Assembly: GCA_036172665.1 (NCBI GenBank)
Contig: CM069877.1
Coordinates: 10,808,501-10,872,500, forward strand
Direction: 5' to 3'
Length of the DNA: 64,000 bases
Source of the DNA: Prosopocoilus inquinatus
Lineage: Eukaryota > Arthropoda > Insecta > Coleoptera > Lucanidae
Positions 11,501-22,989 of this stretch are shown here, piece by piece (within the stretch, counting starts at the first letter, position 1; each line of letters begins with the position of its first letter). Position numbers and translations under genes: made by a program. Under the pieces are notes generated by a model. The model was not told where the DNA came from. It saw only the letters and a list, made by a program, of their open reading frames with translations, and ran no database searches.

Positions 11501-12520
11501 AAAATAGGTGTAATCGCATTCCGCTTATGAAACCCCGAAGTTAGCAAAAACGTCGCGTCGCACGGATTAGGAAATGAGATCGGATTAGCGCAGTATTATC
11601 GCACGCACAGTCATTGTTTTTATTTATTTCAAAATTGTAATCAAATCCATTTAAGCCAGGTTACATAGACAAATTTTTGTGTACGTCTGCACACACAATA
11701 GGTATAATTAATCCGAGGAGAATCTCAGAAGTCAATCGGTAAAACGATTCACGTCAAAGGCAGTCGTCGTAAACCATTGTAACGAGGCGCCATCGCTCGC
11801 CCGCCTTTATAAAACAATAAACTGCGCGGAACGATAAAAAAAAAACTTCGTAATTGGACGATTCGCTTTTGTACTTCCCCGGTAAATTGCGAAAATATTC
11901 GCAATAACCCGGAAAGTTCCGGATTCCTCCTCCGTAATCATTTCTCCAGAGATAAGAAAAGTTGTTACCTATCGCCGTATATCGTATCCTAAACGAACGA
12001 CCTTGTAATAAAAAAAAAGAAAGAGAAAGACAGAAAAAAAAAATCATAACTCCTTCCATGTGTTACGACGACGCGCGACGTATTTGTTACAATCGTAAAA
12101 ACCTAATTACTCGAATATTAAACAGGGCATAACTGGTCAACTGTATTATTATTATTATTCTGGTGATTATATATAAGTATTACCAGGTACCGGAGTGACA
12201 TATTTTTACGTCATATATCATGTAATGCTTAAGCTTAAGTTGTAAACGTAGCTACGAGAAGCAATTACGTTTTTTTTCCTTGTTACAGAACTTTCCGTTC
12301 GTGCACACAACCCTAAGCACATAAACAAACGAATCCCGCTGCAGGACTACAGCCAACTAACAAACGGGCAGTAAACAAAGGCCCCGACTAATCTGGAAGT
12401 TGCAGTGGAGTTTCCGATCGACTGCGCCCACCGCCGCCGCCGCCTTACCTGGGGGGTGTACATACAAGGATAATCGCCGTAATCGCGTTTAATTGAATTG
12501 GCAAATCGCGTCGTTTTACA
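11501..12520. other. Unassigned, upstream of the candidate exon
   Basis: AT-rich to about 12.3 kb, then GC-richer with a CCGCCGCCGCCGCC run near 12432. No coding exon recognised before the splice acceptor at 12521. Confidence 0.4.
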
Positions 12521-12521
12521 G

Positions 12522-12697
12522 TGCCGGGCGCAGGGGGGTTTTCGGTTTTCGTTGTCGGGGCGCGCGGGACGTAGTGGAGTGGTCCGCAGTGGAGCCTATG
12601 GACTTGGATTGCGGTTCTGAAATAATGAAATCCGACGAGGAGATGACGCGCGAGAAGCCTTCGGGACCATCTGCCGCCAACCACAATCACTACTCAA
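12522..12697 (+). CDS. Candidate host-gene exon containing the start codon
   Basis: A TTTTACAG acceptor ends at 12521 and a CAA|GTGAGT donor begins at 12698, so both exon borders are consensus splice sites. From the ATG at 12598 the exon encodes MDLDCGSEIMKSDEEM followed by TREKPSGPSAANHNHYS, 33 codons plus one base, with an acidic then Ser/Pro/Asn/His-rich character typical of the disordered N-terminus of a nuclear or regulatory protein. The same frame is open back to the acceptor, so translation could also enter from an upstream exon. GC content is well above the flanks. The first ATG context is weak (C at -3, G at +4); a second ATG nine codons on has A at -3. I do not recognise the protein. 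The following exon is not visible in the window. Confidence 0.5.
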
Positions 12698-12739
12698 GTG
12701 AGTCCTTTTTTACTCGTCTTTCTTTCGTTTTAAAAATTT

Positions 12740-15700
12740 TTTTTTTTTTTTGTTGCGCCCCAAATACGATCGGCCCTTCGTTTATTTCGCCTTTGTGCTC
12801 GGATGTATGAGCATTGCGCTAGCTTTCGACGCTATCCCATTGTAAAGGTTCGAATATTCAGTACGTACGTAGAGATATAATATCTTTTATAAAAATTAAA
12901 TAGCGATTAAATTATACCGTAATGAATTAAAATGCGTACAAGATCATAATAAAGTAGGAACGGCTGAATTTCCAAGAAGTTGCGCACGGTGGCGTTCTCC
13001 GTTCGCATTGCGAGCAGAAGAAGATCGAGTCTGCAAAAGTTGCATGATTGCACCTAATTATGCCCTCGATTAAGGATTTTTTATGCATAAAAAATCATCG
13101 TCCGATATTCGTCACTTGATACAATTCAAAAGAGGGAGAAAACTCCTATAAGAACTTCTGCAGCAGATGAAAAGTCGATCTTCCGGGTTGACTTTGCCTT
13201 TTCTTCTTGTTTTTCTTTTTGTCTTGCCTCAATTGCGAGACTGGCCCCTTGGTTTTTTCTCCTTTGTGCTCGGATGTATGAGCATTGCGCTAGTTTTCGA
13301 CGTTGTCCCATAGTAAAGGTTCATTACGTAAGTAGAGATGCAATGTTTTCTTGTATAAAATAAGTTGCGATTAAATTATATTTTTATGTATTAAAATGTG
13401 TACAAGGTCAGATTAAAGTAGGGACGGCTGAACTTCCACGAAGTTGCACGCGGCGTTCGCAGTGGGAGCAGAAGAAGATCGAATGTGCGGAAGTTGCACG
13501 ATTACACCTAATTATGCACTCGGTTAAGGATTTTTTATGCATAGAAAAACATTATCCGATATTCCCTACTTGATACAATTTAAAAGAAGGGGAAAGCCCC
13601 TATAAGAACTTCTGCAGCAGACGAAAAGTCGATCTTCCGAGTTGGGTTGGCCTTTTTTTCTAATTTTTTGTTTTACCTCAATTGCGAGATCGGCCCTTCG
13701 GTTTTTTTCTTTTGTGTTCGGATGTATGAGCATTGCGCTAGCTTTCGACGCTATCCCATTGTAAAGGTTCGAATATTCAGTACGTACGTAGAGATATAAT
13801 ATCTTTTATAAAAATTAAATAGCGACTAAATTATACCGTAATGAATTAAAATGCGTACAAGATCATAATAAAGTAGGAACGGCTGAATTTCCAAGAAGTT
13901 GCGCACGGTGGCGTTCTCCGTTCGCATTGCGAGCAGAAGAAGATCGAGTCTGCAAAAGTTGCATGATTGCACCTAATTATGCACTCGGTTAAGGATTCTT
14001 TATACATAGAAAAACATCATCCGATATTCCTCACTTGATACAGTTCAAAAGAGGGAGAAAACCCCTATAAGAACTCTTGCAGTTGATGAAAAGCCGATCT
14101 TCCGGGTTGGGTTGGCCTTTTTTCTTTTTTTGTTTGTTTTGCCCCAATTGCGAGACCGGCCCTTCGTTTTCTCTTCCTTTGTGCTCGGATATATGAGTTG
14201 CGCTAGCTTCCGACATTGTCCGTTTGTAAAAGTTCGAATATTCATTACGTAAGTAGAGATGCAATGTTTTTTTTATAAAAAAAATAAGTTGCGATTAAAT
14301 ATTAAATTGCGTATAAGGTCAAAATAAAGTAGGAACGGCTGAATTCCCACGAAGTTTCGCATGGCGTTCGCAGAGGAAGATCGAGTCTGCGGAAATTGCA
14401 TGATTGCACCTAATTATGCACTCGGTTTAGGATTTTTTATGCATAGAAAAACATGATCCGATGTTCCCCACTTGATAAAATTCAAAAGAGAAAGAAAACT
14501 CCTATAAGAATTTCTGCAGCAGACGAAAAGTCGATCTTTCGAGTTGGGTTGGCCCTTTTTTCTGTTCTTTTGTTTTACCTCAATTGCGAGATCGGCCCTT
14601 CGCTTTTTTTCCTTTGAGCTCGGATGCATGAGCATTGCGCTAGCTTTCGACACTGTCCTATTGTAAAGGTTCGAATATTCATTACGTAAGTAGAGATGCA
14701 ATGTTTTTTATGTAAAATAAGTTGCGATTAAATTATATTTTGATGTATTAAAATGTGCACAAGGTCAGAATAAAGTAGGAACGGCTGAATTTCCAAGAAG
14801 TTGCGCACGGCGGCGTTCGTCGTACGCATTGCGAGCAGAAGAAGATCGAGTCTGCAAAAGTTGCATGATTGCACCTAATTATGCACTCGGTTAAGGATTT
14901 TTTATACGTAGCAAAACATCATCCGATATTCCTCACTTGATACAGTTCAAAAGAGGGAGAAAACCCCTATAAGAACTCTTGCAGTTGATGAAAAGCCGAT
15001 CTTCCGGGTTGGGTTGGCCTTTTTTCTTTTTTTGTTTGTTTTGCCCCAATTGCGAGACCGGCCCTTCGTTTTCTTTTCTTTTGTGCTCGGATATATGAGT
15101 TGCGCTAGCTTCCGACATTGTCCGCTTGTAAAGGTTCGAATATTCATTACGTAAGTAGAGATGCAATGTTTTTTTTTATAAAAAAATAAGTTGCGATTAA
15201 ATATTAAATTGCGTATAAAGTCAAAATAAAGTAGGAACGGCTGAATTCCCACGAAGTTTCGCATGGCGTTCGCAGAGGAAGATCGAGTCTGCGGAAATTG
15301 CATGATTGCACCTAATTATGCACTCGGTTAAGGATTTTTTATACATAGCAAAACATCATCCGATATTCCTCACTTGATACAGTTCAAAAGAGGGAGAAAA
15401 CCCCTAAAAGAACTCTTGCAGTTGACGAAAAGTCGATCTTCCGGGTTGGGTTGGCCTTTTTTCTTTTTTTGTTTGTTTTGCCCCAATTGCGAGACCGGCC
15501 CTTCGTTTTCGTTTCCTTTGTGCTCGGATATATGAGTGGCGCTAGCTTCCGACATTGTCCGTTTGTAAAAGTTCGAATATTCATTACGTAAGTAGAGATG
15601 CAATGTTTTTTTTTTTATAAAAAAATAAGTTGCGATTAAATATTAAATTGCGTATAAGGTCAAAATAAAGTAGGAACGGCTGAATTCCCACGAAGTTTCG

Positions 15701-18510
15701 CATGGCGTTCGCAGAGGAAGATCGAGTCTGCGGAAATTGCATGATTGCACCTAATTATGCACTCGGTTAAGGATTTTTTATGCATAGAAAAACATCATCC
15801 GATATTCCTCACTTGATACAGTTCAAAAGAGGGAGAAAACCCCTAAAAGAACTCTTGCAGTTGACGAAAAGTCGATCTCCCGGGTTGGGTTGGCCTTTTT
15901 TCTTTTTTTGTTTGTTTTGCCCCAATTGCGAGACCGGCCCTTCGTTTTCTTTTCCTTTGTGCTCGGATATATGAGTTGCGCTAGCTTCCGACATTGTCCG
16001 TTTGTAAAAGTTCGAATATTCATTACGTAAGTAGAGATGCAATGTTTTTTTTTTTATAAAAAAATAAGTTGCGATTAAATATTAAATTGCGTATAAGGTC
16101 AAAATAAAGTAGGAACGGCTGAATTCCCACGAAGTTTCGCATGGCGTTCGCAGAGGAAGATCGAGTCTGCGGAAATTGCATGATTGCACCTAATTATGCA
16201 CTCGGTTTAGGATTTTTTATGCATAGAAAAACATCATCCGATGTTCCCCACTTGATAAAATTCAAAAGAGAAAGAAAACTCCTATAAGAATTTCTGCAGC
16301 AGACGAAAAGTCGATCTTTCGAGTTGGGTTGGCCCTTTTTTCTGTTTTTTTGTTTTACCTCAAATGCGAGATCGGCCCTTCGCTCTTTCTCCTTTGAGCT
16401 CGGATGTATGAGCATTGCGCTAGCTTTCGACACTGTCCTATTGTAAAGGTTCGAATATTCATTACGTAAGTAGAGATGCAATGTTTTTTATGTAAAATAA
16501 GTTGCGATTAAATTATATTTTGATGTATTAAAATGTGTACAAGGTCAGAATAAAGTAGGAACGGCTGAATTCCCAAGAAGTTGCGCACGGCGGCGTTCGC
16601 CGTTCGCAGTGCAAGCAGAAGAAGATCGAGTCTGCGGAAGTTGCATGATTGCATGTAATTATGCACTCGGTTAAGGATTTTTTATGCATAAGAAAACATC
16701 GTCCGATATTCCTCACTTGATACAGTTCAAAAGAGGGAGAAAACCCCTATAAGAACTCTTGCAGTTGATGAAAAGCCGATCTTCCGGGTTGGGTTGGCCT
16801 TTTTTCTTTTTTTGTTTGTTTTGCCCCAATTGCGAGACCGGCCCTTCGTTTTCTTTTCCTTTGTGCTCGGATATATGAGTTGCGCTAGCTTCCGACATTG
16901 TCCGCTTGTAAAGGTTCGAATATTCATTACGTAAGTAGAGATGCAATGTTTTTTTTTATAAAAAAATAAGTTGCGATTAAATATTAAATTGCGTATAAAG
17001 TCAAAATAAAGTAGGAACGGCTGAATTCCCACGAAGTTTCGCATGGCGTTCGCAGAGGAAGATCGAGTCTGCGGAAATTGCATGATTGCACCTAATTATG
17101 CACTCGGTTAAGGATTTTTTATACATAGCAAAACATCATCCGATATTCCTCACTTGATACAGTTCAAAAGAGGGAGAAAACCCCTAAAAGAACTCTTGCA
17201 GTTGACGAAAAGTCGATCTTCCGGGTTGGGTTGGCCTTTTTTCTTTTTTTGTTTGTTTTGCCCCAATTGCGAGACCGGCCCTTCGTTTTCTTTTCCTTTG
17301 TGCTCGGATATATGAGTGGCGCTAGCTTCCGACATTGTCCGTTTGTAAAAGTTCGAATATTCATTACGTAAGTAGAGATGCAATGTTTTTTTTTTTATAA
17401 AAAAATAAGTTGCGATTAAATATTAAATTGCGTATAAGGTCAAAATAAAGTAGGAACGGCTGAATTCCCACGAAGTTTCGCATGGCGTTCGCAGAGGAAG
17501 ATTGAGTCTGCGGAAATTGCATGATTGCACCTAATTATGCACTCGGTTAAGGATTTTTTATGCATAAGAAAACATCGTCCGATATTCCTCACTTGATACA
17601 GTTCAAAAGAGGGAGAAAACCCCTATAAGAACTCTTGCAGTTGATGAAAAGTCGATCTTCCGGGTTGGGTTGGCCTTTTTTCTTTTTTTGTTTGTTTTGC
17701 CCCAATTGCGAGACCGGCCCTTCGTTTTCTTTTCCTTTGTGCTCGGATATATGAGTTGCGCTAGCTTCCGACATTGTCCGTTTGTAAAGGTTCGAATATT
17801 CATTACGTAAGTAGAGATGCAATGTTTTTTTTTTTATAAAAAAATAAGTTGCGATTAAATATTAAATTGCGTATAAGGTCAAAATAAAGTAGGAACGGCT
17901 GAATTCCCACGAAGTTTCGCATGGCATTCGCAGTGCTAGCAGAGGAAGATCGAGCCTGCGGAAATTGCATGATTGCACCTAATTATGCACTCGGTTAAGG
18001 ATTTTCTATGCATAGAAAAACATCGTCCGATATTCCCCACTTGATAAAATTCAAAAGAGAAAGAAAACTCCTATAAGAATTTCTGCAGCAGACGAAAAGT
18101 AGATCTTTCGAGTTGGGTTGGCCCTTTTTTCTGTTTTTTTGTTTTACCTCAATTGCGAGATCGGCCCTTCGCTCTTTCTCTTTTGAGCTCGGATGTATGA
18201 GCATTGCGCTAGCTTTCGACACTGTCCTGTTGTAAAGGTTCGAATATTCATTACGTAAGTAGAGATGCAATGTTTTTTATGTAAAATAAGTTGCGATTAA
18301 ATTATATTTTGATGTATTAAAATGTGTACAAGGTCAGAATAAAGTAGGAAGGGCTGAATTCCCAAGAAGTTGCGCACGGCGGCGTTCGCTGTTCGCAGTG
18401 CAAGCAGAGGAAGATCGAGTCTGCGGAAGTTGCATGATTGCATGTAATTATGCACTCGGTTAAGGACTTTTTATGCATACAAAAGCGGCGCTCGCAGTTC
18501 GCAATGCGAG
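12740..18510. repeat. Satellite array, 13 units of about 437-470 bp, with 1.78-kb higher-order repeat
   Basis: The anchor GGATRTATGAG recurs at 12801, 13272, 13720, 14187, 14622, 15089, 15526, 15965, 16402, 16869, 17306, 17745 and 18191. Units fall into type A (TATATGAGTTGCGCTAGC or TATATGAGTGGCGCTAGC) and type B (TATGAGCATTGCGCTAGC). From 14622 the order is B-A-A-A-B-A-A-A-B, and corresponding units are offset by exactly 1780 bp for the A units. Paired blocks such as 14947-15303 and 16727-17083 encode identical minus frames. All the minus-strand 60-118 codon frames here are repeat by-products. The array begins about 40-70 bp inside the intron after the exon donor at 12698. Confidence 0.95.
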
Positions 18511-18965
18511 CAGAAGGAATTCGTCACATCGTAACTGTTAGTTAAACTAATCGGCTCTTTTAATTACTAGGCCAAGAGCACCTTGACAGCCTAAATAACA
18601 AATTCACAATCTTTAACCTGATGATGAAAGATTAAAGTTCAAATAAATGACTGAAGCATCATGACGCTCTATATGACAGGTTGAATGGAGAGTCCCTGTC
18701 AGCAATTTATGTAACCATTAACTACCTTTAAATAGCTTTAATTGCCAAAGTTTTTGAATGAAGTTAGCCTATTGATCACTAAAGGGCATTTTCTTATCAA
18801 ACTGGAGCATTTGTAAATCCAAAATCGGAATAAACAGCTGACCAATCAAAGAAACTAAATCCTTTTATGAAAAAAAAAAAACATTTCCTTTTCCATTTGT
18901 GTGTTTCCTTTTTGAGACATTATTCCACTTACGTTTTTAGGTACTCTTATTATAAAGGACTCTAA
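18511..18965. other. Unassigned
   Basis: No gene or repeat partner seen. Confidence 0.35.
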
Positions 18966-19570
18966 AATACGCCATCTGTTGTCCTAAAAAGGCAACTCCT
19001 GTAATAGCATATCGCCTTCACGTCGACGCGATGCACTCAGCAAGATTCCTGTCTTCCGACTTGCAATGATTTTCAATTTCAAAATTAAGTTTCAAAATAA
19101 AAATCAAAGTATGAATTACTATTCAAAGCGCCATCTCTTGACGAAAAAATCAAGGTGTGAATTATTTAAAGCGTCATCTCTTGACCGAAAGGGAAAACAA
19201 TACGAATCGAATTTTCTCGTAACATCTTCAAAGAAAGTGTGACGGCTATCGTTCTGAGCGCCGTCTCGTGACCGGAAACGAAAGCTGTGCTCAATTTGTT
19301 TTGCATTTCAAAGTCAGAAATAAATGCGGCGCGGCGAATTTATTCGCAGCACCATCTCTTCGCTGATTTACAAAACTCATTTGTCTGAAAATGTTTTAAT
19401 CGAACTTCAGAAAAGCGATGGTGCAAAGGCAATTTTCTTTTCCAAAATCAAATCGAAAATGTAAAAAGCGAAGCGCTGCAGTAATCACTGAAAGCGCTAC
19501 CTATTGGTCAGAAAAGAAAACTCGCTTACTCGAAATTTAAATAACATTTCAACGGCCATCTTCTCATCCA
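18966..19570. repeat. Degenerate array of the GCGCCATCTCTTGACC motif
   Basis: Variants occur near 18972, 19128, 19171, 19259, 19349, 19493 and 19551, separated by 43-158 bp. The motif and its following GAAAAC..TTT context match the array inside the element at 24855-26464. Spacing is irregular, suggesting internal deletions. Confidence 0.65.
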
Positions 19571-19724
19571 AAGGAATGTCTTTATAAAAAAAATTGGGTT
19601 TTCTTTTTCAACGGAAGCGAAAGGATTTTTAAAGTAGGCCGGTGGAGGGGGGGCTGTTCTCTATATTGCATTTTTTTGGTTTTCATTGACTCCTTGTGTG
19701 TTAATACGGACCACATTCGTTTCA

Positions 19725-19875
19725 ACGAATAAAATCCGACTCTCTTGACCTAATTACGCGTTCCTCGTTGAAGTTTATCTTTTCTTAATCAATCAGTTTC
19801 CTCAGTTTGAAATTAACTTCGCGAATGAAGATACAACTCTTCGCGGTGTTTTTGATAGCCGATTTTATCGTTATC
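19725..19875 (+). repeat. Copy of the 840-1010 dispersed module
   Basis: CTCTTGACCTAATTACGCG, CAGTTTCCTCAGTTTG and AACTTCGCGAATGAAGATAC match 880-1000 in order. Confidence 0.7.
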
Positions 19876-20269
19876 GAATTTTATTTCTTATACAATTTTT
19901 TTTTGTTATGTACTGAATATTCGCCTTTCTTTCCAAACCATTTTTTTGTCTCGATATATTGCTGGCTTTTATTTATTTTTGTAATCTTGATTTTTTTTAT
20001 TGTTTTATTTAATATTTCAGTCGGTCTTAATTAAAAGAAAATTGTTCATGTTAAGCTTAATAACTTCCTTTTCTTTGTAGTTATATTGCAAACTAAATTT
20101 CCCGTTTTTTGTTAATATATTTTTATATTTATAAATTTTCTAAATTGTATTGTAAATTAAAATTCAAATTTTGTTGACATATTTTTATATTTAAAAAAAT
20201 TTGGCAATTTTATTTGAGATATTCTCGTAAGTAAAGTTTTCATTCTCAAGTCCAAGGAGATTAAAATCA
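19876..20269. other. AT-rich, unassigned
   Basis: T-rich low-complexity sequence; nothing else seen. Confidence 0.4.
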
Positions 20270-20284
20270 GACAGAGAGAGAGAG

Positions 20285-20345
<61 letters not shown>
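20270..20345. repeat. (GA)n microsatellite
   Basis: About 75 bp of nearly pure AG dinucleotide with one short A-rich interruption. Confidence 0.95.
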
Positions 20346-20350
<5 letters not shown>

Positions 20351-21049
20351 CAAAGTGGTTTCAACAGTTTTGAAAACATATTTAAACGCCATTCAAGCAA
20401 CCGTGGAAAACAAATTGGAAAATGGGTGTCTGACTTTTTTATCGAAAACCAGAAACGCTACTAACAAATAAAAAAAGGGAAAAACTCTACTAACAAACAA
20501 TTGATAAGAAAGATCAAATTCTAATACGGATTGTTTAGAAATAAAATAAAAGATTGGTGAAATGAAGGACCCCCCCTCCCTGTCCGCCTATTTTTACACA
20601 ACTATTGACGACAGGATTACAAAAAAAGTCTAATCAAGCTTTTGGGCAGGTTTCATTACATTTTTGTAAACGAAATAAACAATTACAAAATAAAGATTAA
20701 ATGAAAGAGCCCTTCTCCCACGCCCAGATAATAAAAATAATTTCAAACGACCTCAGCTGCAAGAAATTGAAGCTAGGTTTTCTTCTCTTCAGACAGAAAT
20801 GAAATAACTGAGCGGCATTCGTTACAAAAAACTTTAAAAGCTAACCTAACGAATCGCTATAAGAGTGTACAGATTTCTTCGTCCCTTTTTCCCCCTCTTT
20901 ACAATCTGCTGCCTTAATTGTTTAGTGGTTAAAAATTCTACTAATTTTAATATCGGAAGACATTTCCGAATCACGGTGTATAAGTCGTAAATGTCATTAA
21001 TAAAGTTACTGTTGTGGAAGGGGCTTTTTGCGTTCAGTTGAATCCGGTG
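20346..21049. other. Unassigned
   Basis: Positions 20855-20905 (GTGTACAGATTTCTTCGTCC) share a short block with 27280-27320. No gene seen. Confidence 0.4.
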
Positions 21050-21842
21050 TGAGCGTCGTGGATCGACCTTTAGCAAGAGTCTTGCTAATACTCCCGTCCT
21101 CCGATGCAAGTGTCATGCTCAACCCGAGATAAGCGTCTTATCTAAAACTCCCATCCTCCGATGCAAGTGTTTTGCGTAACCCGAGACAAGCGTCTTGTCT
21201 ACTCCCCTGACCACAGTGCAAGTGTCTTGTTTATACTCCTGATCATAATGCAAGTGTCTTGTTTAAACTTCTGATCATAGTGCAAGTGTCTTATTTATAC
21301 TCATGATCACAGTGCAAGTGTCTTGTCTGTACTCCTGATCACAGGGCAAGTGTCTTGCATATCCTAAGACAAGTGTCCTCTCTGTATTTCTGATTCCTAT
21401 CCAAGTCTCCCGTATAGTATCGTGTCTGCATTCCCGATTCCGGTGAATGTATCAGACCGTTATATAATAGTATGTAGATTTGTAAATGTTTATACATAAT
21501 AGTTTGTAATTAAGATAAAAATAAAGTTTAAGCTACTTCATGATCACGAATCTGGACACCGGCGGCGGGTTAACCCGTGGCGACCCGAACCGTTACAAGT
21601 TGTCATATTTTTCTACACGGAGCAATACTCGTAAGTACAGTACACCGCGGTATATATATATGTATATACAGGATGATACGTTATTATTATTATTGTTAAT
21701 AATAAAAAAATCTGGACTATCAAAAATAGTCGCAGCAAAGTTAAGGTTGCTAAAATGTATTGTACGCCGTTACATTGGTGGTAGCGGCGGGATGAATTTA
21801 CCTAGGTGAGAAGGTTACATTGGTGGCGACAGCAGTGGGATC
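21050..21842 (+). mobile_element. LTR-like region with hairpin tandem repeats and primer-binding-like sites
   Basis: A run of GCAAGTGTCTTG units lies at 21106, 21163, 21218, 21250, 21282, 21314 and 21346, the last five spaced exactly 32 bp. Next come a TATATAATAG string near 21462, an AATAAAG signal near 21520, and two near-duplicate GTTACATTGGTGG sites at 21769 and 21814. The second reads TTGGTGGCGACAGCAGTGGG, as a retroelement U5 end plus tRNA primer site would. That order (repeats, TATA, polyadenylation signal, ACA + TGG..) fits U3-R-U5-PBS of a Gypsy- or Bel-like LTR element. The left LTR border and the coding region are not visible, so this may be a solo or truncated LTR. Confidence 0.55.
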
Positions 21843-22429
21843 AATTCACTTGCGGCAAAGAATTTTTTATTTTTGCCGGAACGAAAACGATACCTAACGG
21901 AAAAGCGGCGAGAGTAACGGTCAACTATAGTTAGTAGGATAACGAAATAGTTTTTTTCGCTGAAAGAGAAAAAGAAGGCCCATGTTTTTTTTGTTTAATT
22001 TATTTTGTGTTGCCATCTTTCTCGTCCGTGCATTTCTCGCGTCGACTGCTCATCTGCGATCAATCCTCCTCAACCCACCCGAATGCAGGTAGACGCAGAG
22101 CAAGTGTCAGCATTGATTCGGCCAACTCCGCTGCAAACCGAAAGCGAACTTGTATTAACCCGCCATGTCTAAGTTAATTATCATCCTGCAGAGTAATGTG
22201 CTTACCAAACCAGCGAGAGAGACAATGCACACACGGCCGTGGTGGAATTTAATTTTCCGGCGACGTAGCTTTTTCCTACTAATTAATCGCGGCGGACACG
22301 TGCTCTTAATTAAACACGTCTTCGGCGGCGGGGGGTAGGTAGGTGGGGAGGGGTCGCAAGAAATTCCAAAGATGAACGAACGGCAGCCGCAGAAACAGAA
22401 GGAGCATTTGCCATTCATTCTGTACAGGG

Positions 22430-22560
22430 CGTGTTAGGATTTAATTTAGTGAAGTATTGTGCACCTCACTTCGCGTCGTGTTGTCAGCCTTTCATAATAA
22501 ATGCGTAGCGTTGGGTGTATAAATTGGCGCCCAACGTGGGGCGGCGAAAATAACCCTCAC
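22430..22560 (+). mobile_element. LTR end and primer-binding site remnant
   Basis: An AATAAA signal near 22497 is followed at 22525-22542 by TGGCGCCCAACGTGGGGC, the tRNA-Lys-type primer-binding sequence used by many Gypsy-like retroelements. No gag/pol frame follows. Confidence 0.65.
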
Positions 22561-22654
22561 ATTTCTTCCTCCTTTCAAAATTTCTTCTAACTTTCTTAAC
22601 CGGAGGAATTATTGAAACGCTTTCGTCCATTTAATTTATTTAATTATATTTAAT

Positions 22655-22760
22655 TTTGACGGTTTAGTGCGAAAGTTACTCCACTTGAAAATCAAGCGTA
22701 GTGTCAAAGCTGAATCCTTCAAGTGGAGTACCTTTCGCATTAAACTCTCTATAAACAGGT
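22655..22760. repeat. Inverted-repeat remnant of the 29-kb palindrome family
   Basis: GTTTAGTGCGAAAG then ACTCCACTTGAA pairs with TTCAAGTGGAGT then CTTTCGCATTAAACT. The same words occur in the 28.9-29.8 kb array. Confidence 0.65.
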
Positions 22761-22799
22761 TCATACGTTGCTGTGTTATTCGAGGATCAGCTCTGTGCT

Positions 22800-22985
22800 T
22801 TTCATGTTGGGCGCCAATCTACTGCCGTGCCTTCAGCTGGGCGCCAAATTTATCGCCAGTAGAAACGGAGTACTTTTGCCCCAGCTTAGGCGCCATTGTG
22901 CTCCAAATTATTCGAGGGTTGTTAACCTATTTAATATGCCGTGTAACGACCTTCCTAGTCTCTTCAGTTGGGCGCCAAAATCTTC
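22800..22985 (-). repeat. Cluster of four GGGCGCCAA motifs
   Basis: TTGGGCGCCAAT (near 22807), CTGGGCGCCAAAT (22838), TTAGGCGCCATT (22887) and TTGGGCGCCAAAA (22967). Each is the reverse complement of the first part of the TGGCGCCCAA primer-binding word found 300 bp upstream. Likely scrambled LTR junctions; other explanations remain open. Confidence 0.5.
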
Positions 22986-22989
22986 GTTT

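Noticed and set aside
12840..18260. Pol III promoter in each 440-bp unit (GGTTCGAAT resembles a B box)
   Set aside because: No convincing A box at the required distance; the B-box match is partial.
14031..18270. Recurring 77-, 66-, 95- and 118-codon minus-strand frames
   Set aside because: They repeat with the satellite units, overlap one another in two registers, have no domain, and the unit length is not a multiple of three.
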